Assembly: GCF_958450345.1 (NCBI RefSeq)
Contig: NC_088780.1
Coordinates: 109,628,226 to 109,692,225, forward strand
DNA: 64,000 nt
Reading direction: 5' to 3'
Origin: Calliphora vicina
Lineage: Eukaryota; Arthropoda; Insecta; Diptera; Calliphoridae
Numbering within the stretch: the stretch's first letter is position 1; the number at the start of each line of letters is the position of its first letter. The notes beneath the pieces are model-generated. The model had not been told where the DNA came from. It did no database searches and saw nothing but the letters and a program-made list of their open reading frames with translations. Positions 9,471 through 19,358 of this stretch are shown piece after piece. A program made the position numbers and the translations under genes.

Positions 9471-10150
9471 CAAGTAAGAAAGTATGGTCGGTAAAGCCCG
9501 ACCATACAATACCCTACACCAAGTAAATGAGCAAAAACATTTTTCTTTTAAAATATCAATAATTTATATTCGTGAGTGATTTTCAGAAGTGGGCCTTATA
9601 TGGGAGCTATGACCAATTATGCAGTGATCATCATGAAAATAGGTCGTGTGATTTGTGTCTATAAGAACGTTACTTATGTTGAATTTTGTGTATATACTAA
9701 CATTTTTAAGAGATTTATGCACGTTAAAGTGATTTTCGGAAGCGGGTCTATATGGGAGCTATGACTAATTATGGACCGATCGTAACAAAATTTGGTGACA
9801 TGAATTTCGTATATATAAAAGTTATTTGGAGCGCAATTTGTTGAGATACATTTATAAATTAAACATTTATGACCGATAAAGTCCAATTTCGGAAGGACAT
9901 TTGTATGGGGGCTAGGTGAAATAATGGACCGATTTCAGCTTCGTCCTTGGGCCGAAAAAATAATATGTACCAAATTTGTTCGAAATATCTTCAAAATTGC
10001 GACCTGTACTCTGCGCACAAGGTTTACATGGACAGCCAGCCAACCAGCCAGACGGACGGACGGACATCGTTTAATCGACTCAGAAAGTGATTCGATGTCG
10101 ATCGGTATACTTTAAGGAGGGTGTTAGACCAATATTTTTGGGCGTTACTT
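9471..10150 (-). mobile_element. Helentron-like non-autonomous element, family HA copy 1 (5'-truncated)
   Basis: Read on the minus strand, the element ends (low coordinates) in a perfect hairpin: stem GTATGGTCGG at 9482-9491, loop 9492-9497, complement at 9498-9507. Next comes CTTTCTTACTTG. Inside the hairpin lies the subterminal motif TGGTGTAGGGTAT. The body has two units of an ATGGGAGCTATGACxAATTATG module about 160 bases apart. The distal part contains CCGTCCGTC/GACGGACGGAC and GGGCGTTAC. Short frames here are repeat units, not genes. The copy at 31737 extends further at the 5' end. Confidence 0.6.
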
Positions 10151-10151
10151 T

Positions 10152-10171
10152 ACAAAGGCTATAGCCTTTGT
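10152..10171. repeat. 20-bp perfect palindrome
   Basis: ACAAAGGCTATAGCCTTTGT is self-complementary over all 20 bases. It lies directly at the truncated 5' side of the Helentron-like copy and could be a fragment of a related element's terminus. Confidence 0.6.
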
Positions 10172-10771
10172 CATACAAAGTGGAAAATTGTAATTTACTA
10201 AAAGAAAGAGCCTATTTCTTTTAATTTAATGTTTATAAAGTTTCGTGTTTTGCTTAAAAATTAGTTTTTTAAAAAAATCTTTCTTATATTTTTTAAAAAA
10301 ATTTAGCATTTTTCATAATTGCTGGACCATAAGTATTATAGTAGTTAATTGCATATTTAGAGCTAGAACTTTCGAATTGGAATGGAATTTCAACTTGAAA
10401 ATACAAAAAGAAAGTTTACATATGCTCCGTTTTATTAATACTTTTTGGTAATCTTTTTACATATTGGCATTTCCATTATGGCGTGACGTGACATTAGTAT
10501 GACAAAATGTTAAAAATAATAATGATGAAAAAGTAAAATTTGTAAAAAGTTTTTAACACACAAGTTTTACAGATCATATTACTAGTCGGACAATGTAAAG
10601 GGGATTTGCCGGTAATTTATAAATTATTTAGGTATGTATCTACTAAAAACACTAAACGACTATAATAAAAACATTAATAAATAATGATAATGTTTAAAAT
10701 ATACAAAATTTCCAATATAATACATAAATAAATTGTGGGTATAGGTTTACACATTCATACATAAATACATA
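10172..10771. other. AT-rich DNA, nothing recognised
   Basis: Only short frames. GCGTGACGTGACATTAG near 10482 resembles the GTACGTGACA motif of the repeats at 14878 and 19139, but the flanks do not match. Confidence 0.35.
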
Positions 10772-11512
10772 TCCCAGCAGTTCTAGGAGACTGTCAGGAA
10801 CTAGTGATTTTACCTTTCATTTAGAGTGGCAACTACTTAGTTACATGAATAGCTACGTGGCTAGTTGTTTTAACACATGCATGTCATAAGCAGGGGATCA
10901 ATTGACCCTTATGATTTACAATACGACTGTCTGTGACAGCTGGTCCAAAGTATTCAACGCATTGGATTCACATATATGTTACATAGTGCTACCTAACTTC
11001 TTACTTGATCAGCTACATAACTAGTTATTTTAACATGTACGGGTGTTAATTGACCTCAAATAGCAAGTTATAAATACATATCATAGGCAATCCAATAGAT
11101 TACATCGGTTGTGTAAAATAACTACATTCTAAGGTGCAGTACAAATAAATGTTTAAAGTGACTACATTCTAGGTTACTTAGAAACACTAAAGTGACAATT
11201 GGCTTCAGACTAGGTTACATGGGATGTCAATATACTTCAGCAAAAAGAAAATAAACTGTATAGCAGTTTGCACGAATTACTTAGAAAACGTTTAAAGTGA
11301 CTAAACTCTAGATTACTTAGAGGCACTTAAGTGACAATTATCTCCACGCAAGATTACACGGCATGCATAAAGTAACCAATTGACTTCTCTCTCCACTACA
11401 AAGAGCACATAAATGTCAAATGATCCAAAACATATAAATTAGAGACAGCCAAGTGATCAGTCATTGTTAGTGACTATAAAGGATACATTGACTACTTGTT
11501 TAAGTGCTGGGA
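10772..11512 (+). mobile_element. ~740-bp repeat family R, copy A (complete)
   Basis: Bounded by TCCCAGCA and TGCTGGGA, with TA on both outer sides (10770-10771 and 11513-11514). Internally it holds two ~120-base imperfect duplicates (GTTTAAAGTGACTA...CTTAGA.GCACT.AAGTGACAATT at about 11153 and 11288). Also present are ACTAGTTATTTTAACA and TACTTGATCAGCTACATAACTAG motifs. Two other copies lie at 50402-51113 (reverse) and 63187-63712. No coding capacity. A TA-flanked DNA element is the best guess, but the duplication is not confirmed in the other copies. Confidence 0.75.
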
Positions 11513-11514
11513 TA

Positions 11515-12112
11515 CCACATATACACACATATAAATATATGTATGTGTGTGAATATATATAATTGTTATAAGGCAATTTGTGGTATTTTCAAATTAATTA
11601 AATTTAATTTATTTTCATATTTAATTAAGTAAAAAAGAGAATTAATAAAAATCATCACACAATCAGACAGTTAACCAGACGAACATATACATTCAACATA
11701 AATAAATATTAATAATAAACAAACAAAAAAACATTTATATGAATGTATAAGTAAATATCAAATGAAATGTTTGTTCAAATAAATATGTATGTGCGATACC
11801 TTTTGAATTAATAAAACTAAGTTGAAAAAAAGTGCTACGTAAAACAAATAAGTATCAAAAATATACCAAACATAAACGTACACACACACACTTAAATGAT
11901 GAGTATTAATGAATTATTTAATATTTTTAAATGAAAACAATTATGTGGCAAAACGCCCACTAACGGAAAAAAACAAAATGAAATGAACAGAAGTCAAACA
12001 GATATCAGCCACTATATAATAGTGTGGCCAGATCGAATGTTCTTTTTTTATTTTGTGAGAAATATGTAGGAATTGTCATTTCGAAAAGAGCTTTTCAGGA
12101 AGAACAAAACTA
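11515..12112. other. AT-rich DNA with short simple repeats
   Basis: Contains ATATGTATGTGTGTG and (AC)n near 11880 and AAACAAACAAAAAAAC runs. CACTATATAATAGTG at 12011-12025 is a short perfect palindrome. No gene or element recognised. Confidence 0.4.
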
Positions 12113-12175
12113 TTGGTCAATTCACAAGGTATCCTATCATGTCATATTGTCACAATGTCCTAATATTGCACAATG

Positions 12176-13454
12176 CACGGTGGTCAATTCCGGCCAAAAA
12201 TCCATAACTTCTTTATTTCTTCATAAAATTTTTTTAAATTTGGTATTTGAATTAAGAATAACATAACCGATCGATCGATAAATATTTCCATGTTCAAATA
12301 CAGGGTTTGATGTTCTAAAAGTATCAAAAAAATTGCATGTAAGTGGCTGAAATTTAGTCAAAAAATAAAGAATAAAATATGTAATCGAAAAAAAATTGGT
12401 CATTCAAATTTCGGATTACATATATAGGGTTTGGCCAAACAATCATGGACGTTTTAAAAGTATCAAAAAATTAGGTTATTCATGTAAATGCCTGAAATTT
12501 AGTCCAAAAAATGAAGAATAGCATAGGTGATTGCAAAAAATGGTCGTACAAATTTCGTAATACATATACAGGGTTTGGTCAAACAATCATGGACGTATTG
12601 AAATTATCGGAAAAATTAGGTTATTCATGTAAATGCCTGAAATTTTATGTACATTTAAGAACAACACACTTGATCCATCACAAAAAATATTAGAAATTGC
12701 ATACAAGAGTTGGCCAAATAAACATTGGCGTTATAAAAGTATCGAAAAAAGTATATAATTTTTGTATATGGCTTCAATTAGGTTTATAATTAAAAATAAC
12801 ATAAATGATCCATTGAAAAAATTTCGACATACAAATACATGGTTTGGCCAAATCAGAATAGACGTAAATAACTCTCAAACTTACATAATTTTTGAAATTG
12901 ACCAACAAAAATGTGTAAAATATGAAGGCACTGAAATCGTTCTGGTTATTGGAATGGCAGATAATTGCAGCTGAAATTTAAAGTACTTACTCTTGATACT
13001 TTACAGTAGATGTAATTTACAATTAACCTCTAATAACCACTTTTAATTTGTTCTGGCCTTTCAAACTTTTTTTTAAATTTCTATAGATTTAAAACTAGTT
13101 CCTAATCACTTCACTTTTATATAAAAAGAACACGCAAAAACTCCGTAATAGCTACGTGGAATGATTAACTGCTAACTGTGTTTTAAAAACATGTGCTAAT
13201 TTGCAAAAAAAAAACTTCAAAGAAAAAAGCACAGGCTACTTCGATTCAAAAGCAAAAAAATCACATTTTTCTAATATTAAAATGACAAGAAAAAACCTTT
13301 GACTTTACAGCACTATAAATAACCATATAGTTACTTTATCGCCAAAATAATAATGATACTGTATATTCTGAAGTGTTATGAAAAATTTACCATCAAAATT
13401 TTATAAAAATTAAAAAAACAAAAAAAACATTTTTGGCCGGAATTTACCACCGTG
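12176..13454. mobile_element. 1,279-bp Transib-like element with RSS-like ends, 5-bp duplication
   Basis: The ends are 26-bp inverted repeats beginning CACGGTGGT with one mismatch between them, then AATTCCGGCCAAAAAT. CAATG flanks both sides (12171-12175 and 13455-13459). M1 copy 1, read on its complementary strand (near 1735-1759), has a single CACAATGGTTT, which is the empty site. Known: Transib elements make 5-bp duplications and have CAC-heptamer ends with an A-rich nonamer-like block, like V(D)J recombination signals. Here CACGGTG is followed by 11 bases and CCAAAAATC. No RAG1-like coding region is present, so it is non-autonomous. Assignment is by termini and duplication only. Confidence 0.68.
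12265..12930. repeat. Tandem repeat inside the Transib-like element
   Basis: About five diverged units carry ACA.GGTTTGGCCAAACAATCATGGACGT, AAAGTATC.AAAAAATTAGG and TGTAAATGCCTGAAATTTAGT blocks (for example at about 12303, 12425, 12570, 12705 and 12840). Spacing is roughly 125-140 bases. Several short plus-strand frames here are just these units. Confidence 0.65.
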
Positions 13455-13583
13455 CAATGGTTTGAAAATGTATCATAACCAACCAGCAGAGAATTGTGCC
13501 GAACGCCTAAGAGTCGGTAAAGCCGCAGAGTCGTGAAATATTAGGACAATATGACATGATAGGAGACCTTGTGAATTTACAAT

Positions 13584-14877
13584 ATATTTAAAAAAAAATA
13601 GTGCTAAAAGAACTAAATATAGATATAGATGGATAAAAATGTGATATTTGTTTTTATTATTACTTATTTTATCACACAGATATTTTGAATTAAAATATGT
13701 GGACTTATGCCCTTTTCGAAATGAAAACTTATATTTAAGAAAACATATAGTGATCTAGTTAACCATCATGATGCTGTATCAGATATACATACATATGTAG
13801 TTGTTGGGCAGTTTTCAAGTTCTCTTAAATCTGTTATTTGAATAATGAATCTTCTATCATCTGCATTAATGTATGAACGAGTCGCGCAGGAGGACATAGG
13901 CTTTAAGGAAATTAAATTTGTAAAAGATATTTAAGTTTACATTTTCGTTTTTTATCATGATATCTATTTTCCGTGAGAGAGAGAGATATTTTCCTAAATC
14001 TGGCAGCTCCTTACAGAAACATAATTATAACCAGATAATAATGGGTAAAATGTTCAGATTACTTTTTTTACTACAAATAAATAACCAGAAAAAAACTTAA
14101 TACACAAATAATAATATTTATGAACAATAATGATATTACAGATCAGAGAAGCGTTAACGGAAATACAATTTAATACATATTTAATATAAAAATTGTAAAC
14201 ATACAATTGTATATACATAAGTATATGTATATAAATACATTAGGGTGGTACTTATTTTCTGATGTGTCATACATATAGTATTTTATATATTGCAAATAAC
14301 AATTTATATTTTTATTAACCCTCCGTTAGTCGCAATCATTTTCAATCGAGACTAGTCGCAATGTATCAAATTTATATAAATAAAAAAGGCGCGTTTGAAA
14401 ATAATCACTATTAAATGCAATGCATTTAAAAGAGTAATACAAAAAAAAATGCAGTAAAAATATTATTTTATCAAAAAATAGCATACAATTTAGGGTAAAA
14501 AAAAAATTTACAATAAATAAATGTTTGCCTGTATCAACCAGATCAGTCACATGCATGTATTTATTTAAAGAACTTCTGAACAACGAAATTTAATTTTTAA
14601 TTTTAATTCATATCCCATTATTAATTCTCATATTTCTGTTTCACATTGATATCAATCAAACTAAATTTTGTAAAAGAAAGTATGTTTTAAGGCAATTTAC
14701 TGTATAACCTCAAATTTGGTCATCCTGTACAATTTTATTATCTTATGAAAGAGCTTAATAAACACTTCAGATCAATTACTGATAAGGACTGAGACTGAAA
14801 AACCTTTACACACGTTTTTCCTTAAAACTTTTAACCCAAGTATTATTTGATATTTTTTTAAAATATAGGCAATTCCA
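13584..14877. other. AT-rich DNA, no gene recognised
   Basis: Contains a short (GA)n run at 13975-13987. An 85-codon minus-strand frame (14326-14583) is low-complexity Phe/Leu/Lys-rich with no motif. TTAGGGTGGTAC at 14240-14251 could be the left end of a mariner-like element whose right end is near 17308-17320 (GGGACCATCCTAA). Confidence 0.35.
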
Positions 14878-15256
14878 TATCATCGTACGTGACATTTGTA
14901 CGCCTATAGAAAGGCATAGATTTTGCAAAAATAAGAGTATCTGAAAAATAATTTGGTCTTTATGTTCCATTCAGAGGGTACTATATTTTAAAATAATAAA
15001 AAGTTCTTTCGAAGCATTGTTGTCCAAAATATCGAGCGAAATAAGGGTATATCGTAAAACGGAAGTCATTTTGAAATAAAATATGCTAAAAATTTCGAGT
15101 CGTGAGAGGCGTTATGTTTTCTTTTAATTTCTTACAATAAACGAAATATTTTTCCTTTACAATCCGTTATATTTAAATAAAAACAATCTTTGGATGATTT
15201 TATAATAAATTAAATTTAATATCGTACGTGACATACCGTACGTGACAGATTTTTCG
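14878..15256. repeat. CGTACGTGACA repeat, copy 1
   Basis: Bounded by TCGTACGTGACA at the left (14884) and TCGTACGTGACATACCGTACGTGACAG at the right (15222-15249). The body (TAAAATAATAAAAAGTT, AAGCATTGTTGTCCAAAATATCGAGCGAAAT, ACGGAAGTCATTTTGAA, TTTCCTTTACAATCCG) recurs in reverse orientation at 19139-19358. Unassigned class. Confidence 0.6.
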
Positions 15257-15664
15257 CTTATAATAAAACAATATATATTCTGTAAATATATGTATACAAA
15301 AACTAAAAAAAATTAATGGAAAATATACATTCGGTTTCAATAAACAATTTTATAATAGCAAATAAACAATCAGAGTCAAATTCATTTCATACTATATGCT
15401 AATTTTAGCCTAAAGCATGCCAATTAAAGTAAAAAATTAAATATAGTCAGTTTAAACTATTATTATGCCAATAAAATGTTGTAATAAGCTCTAAATACTT
15501 ACACATAGTAATATTTTAGTGTTTTCTCCTATTTAAATCATCTTGAAAAAAAGTTTCAAGGGTTTTTGGGTTTTCGGTCGTGATAGTCATTCTCGTGGAA
15601 TTGCACATATGTCAGTTATTATGTTTAATGTCAGTTACGTTCATTTGTAATTATTCTGATTGAA
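15257..15664. other. AT-rich flank of the mariner-like pseudogene
   Basis: No frame. It probably holds the 5' non-coding part of the element at 15665. GTGATAGTCATTCTCG near 15581 and repeated TGTCAGTTA words near 15610 and 15630 are seen, but no terminal repeat could be fixed. Confidence 0.35.
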
Positions 15665-16358
15665 ATGAGTGACGAGAAGAAAGAGCGTACTAAAATTATT
15701 AAATATTTGCAACAAAACCCAACTTGGTCCTACAAAAAGTTGGCCAAACAATCAAAGGTCTGCCATCAAACTGATTTCAATGTTATTAAACAGTATCGGG
15801 AGAACTTGTCCATTGCAGTATCGGGAGAACTGGTTCAGATAGAAGGAATGGTCCACATGATGTTTCTAAAGCCAAAAAAAAAAGAAAGTATTTTCAAAAG
15901 TGCTCCCTACACATCCGGTAAGAAAGCAGTCCGGTTAGCTCAGTACTTTGACTATTTGGTACGAAAAGTTAAAGCCAATGGTGGTTTAAAAACATACAAG
16001 GTTCAAAAAATTCCTGACAGGACCTCTGCTAAAAATTTAGAGGCCAAATACAGAGCACGGAAATTGAAGTCGAATTTTATGCAAAAAATATACCTGCTGC
16101 ATAATAGATGACGAAACGTATGTATGGACAAATTTTCGCAACCTCTGGGTCAATATTTTTATGTTACTGATGTTCGAGGGAATATTTTAGAAAAGTTTAG
16201 GACCCAAAAGCAGAAAGAGCACAAAGAAGGTGTCCAAAAGTGTGGTAAATTTTAAACGGAGATGGACTACGTGTTCGAACAAAGTGTCCGAAAGCACTAT
16301 AAAAACCTTAATGGAAGGGTTTCTGGAAAAGGTTCATAAATTCATCACTATTCATTAA
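15665..16358 (+). pseudogene. mariner/Tc1-superfamily transposase remnant
   Basis: An open frame of 148 codons starts MSDEKKERTKIIKYLQQNPTW, an N-terminal helix-turn-helix region (YKKLAKQSKVC), and runs through YLVRKVKANGGLKTYKVQKIPDR and AKNLEAKYRARKLKSNF. At an A-run near 16084 the frame shifts. The next frame gives CIIDDETYVW, with the first catalytic Asp motif, and then GQYFYVTDVRGN in a third frame. The enzyme's middle is deleted. A C-terminal piece, STIKTLMEGFLEKVHKF, stops at 16356-16358. Known: DDETYV and YV.DARGN-type motifs occur in insect ITm/maT-like transposases. At least two frameshifts and one large deletion make it dead. A related remnant lies at 38565. Confidence 0.85.
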
Positions 16359-16440
16359 TAATATTTTTATTAAACAGTACTAATAATTTCAATTAAATAA
16401 AAAATCAAAACTGTAAATTTAGTGGTTTCATTTTTATTAA

Positions 16441-17203
16441 CCCATTTCGCTCCGAGATAAAATTTTTATTTATTTTTTTAATAAATAAAGTTATAAAATT
16501 GATTGCAAATATCTAGTCAAAAAAATTTTTCGTTTTTCCAGAAAAGCCAGTTCAAAATTTCGAACAGTTATGTTTAAAGATATGTGATGTCCAGCATTTG
16601 CATGTAAATCATGGTTTTTATATTTTATGAAACAGTTACATATGTTGGCAATAATTGCTCATGTTTACTATTCTAATTTATTTTTTTTACTATTTTTAAA
16701 AATTAATTTAAAAAATTTATATTTTTAGACACTTGTTTCACATGATTTATAATTTTTTCTTCTTCTCTTTAACTATTCCTCAAATTTTAAAAGATATGCA
16801 CTTTCATGCATTATAATTTTTATTATCTTAATGATTTTTAAAAAAGGGTCTGATAGCTATATTTTTTTTATATTTTTTTATTAAATTATATATATATTTA
16901 TATTTATTTAAATGTTTGTTTAAAAGAAAAAAAATGTTCATAATTTTGTAATTGTTTACTATGTATACTATTTTTGTTAGATGTTAATATATTTAATTTA
17001 GTAGCTTTTATTAGCCATTAATGACCCTAAGGCTCGGTTATATAAATTGAAGATCAATAAATAAAATATTTTTTACAAAAAAAAGATGAGACTTAACATT
17101 CATACCAAAATTTTTCAGAAATTCGACTTTTTTCACATATAAAATTTTTTTTGAAAAATTGTATTTTTACTGTTCGAAAAATCGAACAGCGGAGCGAAAT
17201 GGG
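16441..17203. mobile_element. 763-bp piggyBac-type MITE
   Basis: The perfect 14-bp inverted ends CCCATTTCGCTCCG and CGGAGCGAAATGGG are flanked by TTAA at the left (16437-16440) and TTGA at the right (17204-17207). Known: CCC...GGG termini in a TTAA duplication define piggyBac elements; the right copy has one substitution. The interior is very AT-rich with paired TTCGAACAG motifs just inside each end and no transposase. It sits just downstream of the mariner-like remnant. Confidence 0.82.
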
Positions 17204-17207
17204 TTGA

Positions 17208-18290
17208 CATATAGTATGTTAAGATTTTTTCGATCTCAGTCCTTAGCTACAGTTTTTATCACTGACGCTATTCAATGTGACATCTCTGTCAGTCTCCATA
17301 CACTCGGGACCATCCTAATATACATACAAACATAAATCCATTAAAACCCGTACAAACACATGAATCATACATATAGTATATAGTAAGTACTTATAAAGAG
17401 TTGCAACCATTAAAATTCAATTAACATTTTCATGTGATGTTGTTGATGTTTATGAGAATGATGACGATGCAGTCAGTTGTTGTTTTTGGTTATTTTCAGA
17501 TGGTGTTGGATTTTATTATTGCATACATATTGCTCTCAACAGTGTTGTAAATAATTGAATTTATTATTAACCAAAATTAAGTTTAAATTGTAACGACTAA
17601 CATTTAAATATTTATTATCTCTATGAAAACATAGATTAATATCTTAAGGTTAAATAAGAATCATTTAAATTAATCATTATAATGTGTTGCAATTAAACAT
17701 GTATTTCAATTTTAAAAAATATTTTTTAATAAAACCCATTCATTTAAATAACTGATATAACATCTATATCATAAACATAAATATTGTACATACATCATTC
17801 ATTTTCATTTAGTGCTGCTGCATGCAGTTGCTACTAAATGAGGTTTCAAATTAATTTATTAATTAATGCAATCAATTCATATGACATTTTGCATTTTGAA
17901 CGTTAATGTTGTCTAAAATTACATCTATTTATACATTTATTGTACGACGATACATTCATAAACATTCATACGAGTAAATGTGTATTTATAAGCCATTAAC
18001 TCCAACTACATACATACACATGACTGTATTTAATAAATTGGTTTTTAGTTTGAATGCATAAGTAAATTTAGATCAATTCATATTTATATTTAGTACGTAA
18101 AATGTTAGAATGTCAGTAATGTATGTAGGTATGTATAACATTTTTAATAATTAAATCAGAATAGAGATATTATCATATTTAGTACAAATATTGCACAATT
18201 TAATCCGATTTAGTAATGCATACGAATGATTTGATTAAGTTCCATATTTATATGAGATTTTGTTATGCGTGGTCTGTGCCATTAGACCCC
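17208..18290. other. AT-rich DNA, no gene recognised
   Basis: Includes a stretch with GTTGATG and GATGACGATG repeats near 17440-17480 and CTGCTGCATGCAG near 17815. GGGACCATCCTAATA near 17306 may be a terminal repeat (see 14240). Nothing else recognised. Confidence 0.35.
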
Positions 18291-18540
18291 TGCTAATTAG
18301 TTGGCGGCATGAAATAACCCCTCACGAAATAACACCCAAAAAATAAAATGAAATAACCCCCCAAAATTTGGGGCCTTATTTCATATGCAATAAAACCCCA
18401 ATTTTGAAAATGAAATAAGACCCCAACGAAATGAAATAATTCCCCAAACAGAAATGAAATAACTACCCCATTATTGGGGTCTTATTTCATATGAATTAGA
18501 ACCCCAATTTTTAAAATGAAATAAGTCCCCAAACACAGTG
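18291..18540. repeat. CCCCAA / TGAAATAA cluster repeat
   Basis: About ten ATGAAATAA words alternate with CCCC(A)A or its complement. Two ~120-base units share GGGG.CTTATTTCATATG followed by CCCCAATTTT.AAAATGAAATAAG. The C/G runs stand out against the AT-rich surroundings. No coding frame spans it. Confidence 0.6.
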
Positions 18541-19138
18541 AAGGTGATCAAAAACAATTGGTGGTTTCAAACGGTCTGCTATAAGGTCTTATTTTCATAA
18601 TGTTCGAGTTTAAACAAATTTTTGTTGTTTTTCAAACAAAAAAGTTTTAATCTAATAAGACTTTTTGAACTATTTTTATTGTTTTATCATAAAATAATAC
18701 TTTTTGTTTGAAGTACAACAACAATAAACTATCATTATATATTAGGACATTATGACAATATAACTTAATAGCAGATCGTTTGAATCCAACAAATGTGTTT
18801 GTTGGATGAAATAAAAACTATATCTATTTCAATACGAAATATATTTCGGTTTAATGAGATTTGTTAAAATATTGTTTTGTAAATATATTTTGAATTAGTG
18901 TAATGTTTTGTAATCAGGCACCGCAGTCGAAAAATTGTGTAAAAAATAAAAAATCGCGCGATTTTTTATTTGTAAGTAAATAAAATTTCACAGTACTACT
19001 ACTATAAAATTTAATAATACTACTTTCTCCTGAAAATTTCGTATCGAATAAAAAAAAATCAGCCAAGTCGCTCCAGCCGTTCTCACGTGATGCCATTACA
19101 TACATGGACCATTTCATTTTTATATATATAGATGACGG
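18541..19138. repeat. Mixed repeat remnants
   Basis: Holds a short M1 fragment at 18739-18780 (ATATTAGGACATTATGACAAT). From about 18900 to 19131 it holds the 3'-tail type of an old insect repeat: GTCGCTCCAGCCGTTCTCACG then CATTTCATTTTTATATATATAGAT. The minus-strand frame at 18914-19117 falls inside that tail and is not a gene. Confidence 0.5.
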
Positions 19139-19358
19139 ATTGTAAAGGAAAAATATTTCGTTTAGTGTAAGAAATTAAAAGAAAACATAACAGCTCTCAC
19201 GATTCGAAAATTTTCGCATGTTTCTACATGTACTTCAAAATGACTTCCGTTTTATGTCACGTACGATATACCCTCATTTCGCTCGATATTTTGGACAACA
19301 ATGCTTCGAAAAAACTTTTTATTATTTTAAAATATAGTACCCTCTGAATGCCCATATA
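19139..19358. repeat. CGTACGTGACA repeat, copy 2 (reverse)
   Basis: The complement of 14950-15170: GGATTGTAAAGGAAAAATATTTCG, ATTTCGCTCGATATTTTGGACAACAATGCTTCGAA and TATAGTACCCTCTGAATG all match. It carries TGTCACGTACGATAT, which copy 1 lacks at that spot. The copies differ by a 9-base gain or loss there. Confidence 0.7.

Larger units (their letters stand above)
12113..13583. mobile_element. MITE family M1 copy 2, split by a nested element
   Basis: The left portion (TTGGTCAATTCACAAGGTATCC through CCTAATATTGCACAATG, to 12175) and the right portion (GTTTGAAAATG from 13460 through CATAACCAACCAGCAGAG, AATATTAGGACAATATGAC and CTTGTGAATT) together rebuild one M1 element like copy 1 at 1548-1805. 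Everything from 12176 to 13454 is an insertion. Confidence 0.85.

Noticed and set aside
9576..9886. Frames with repeated GSGxYMGAMTNY-like words
   Set aside because: Same repeat unit as 32105-32461; no start context or conserved domain beyond the DNA repeat.
12024..12266. 80-codon frame crossing the M1/Transib-like junction
   Set aside because: It spans an insertion breakpoint and both parts are non-coding elements.
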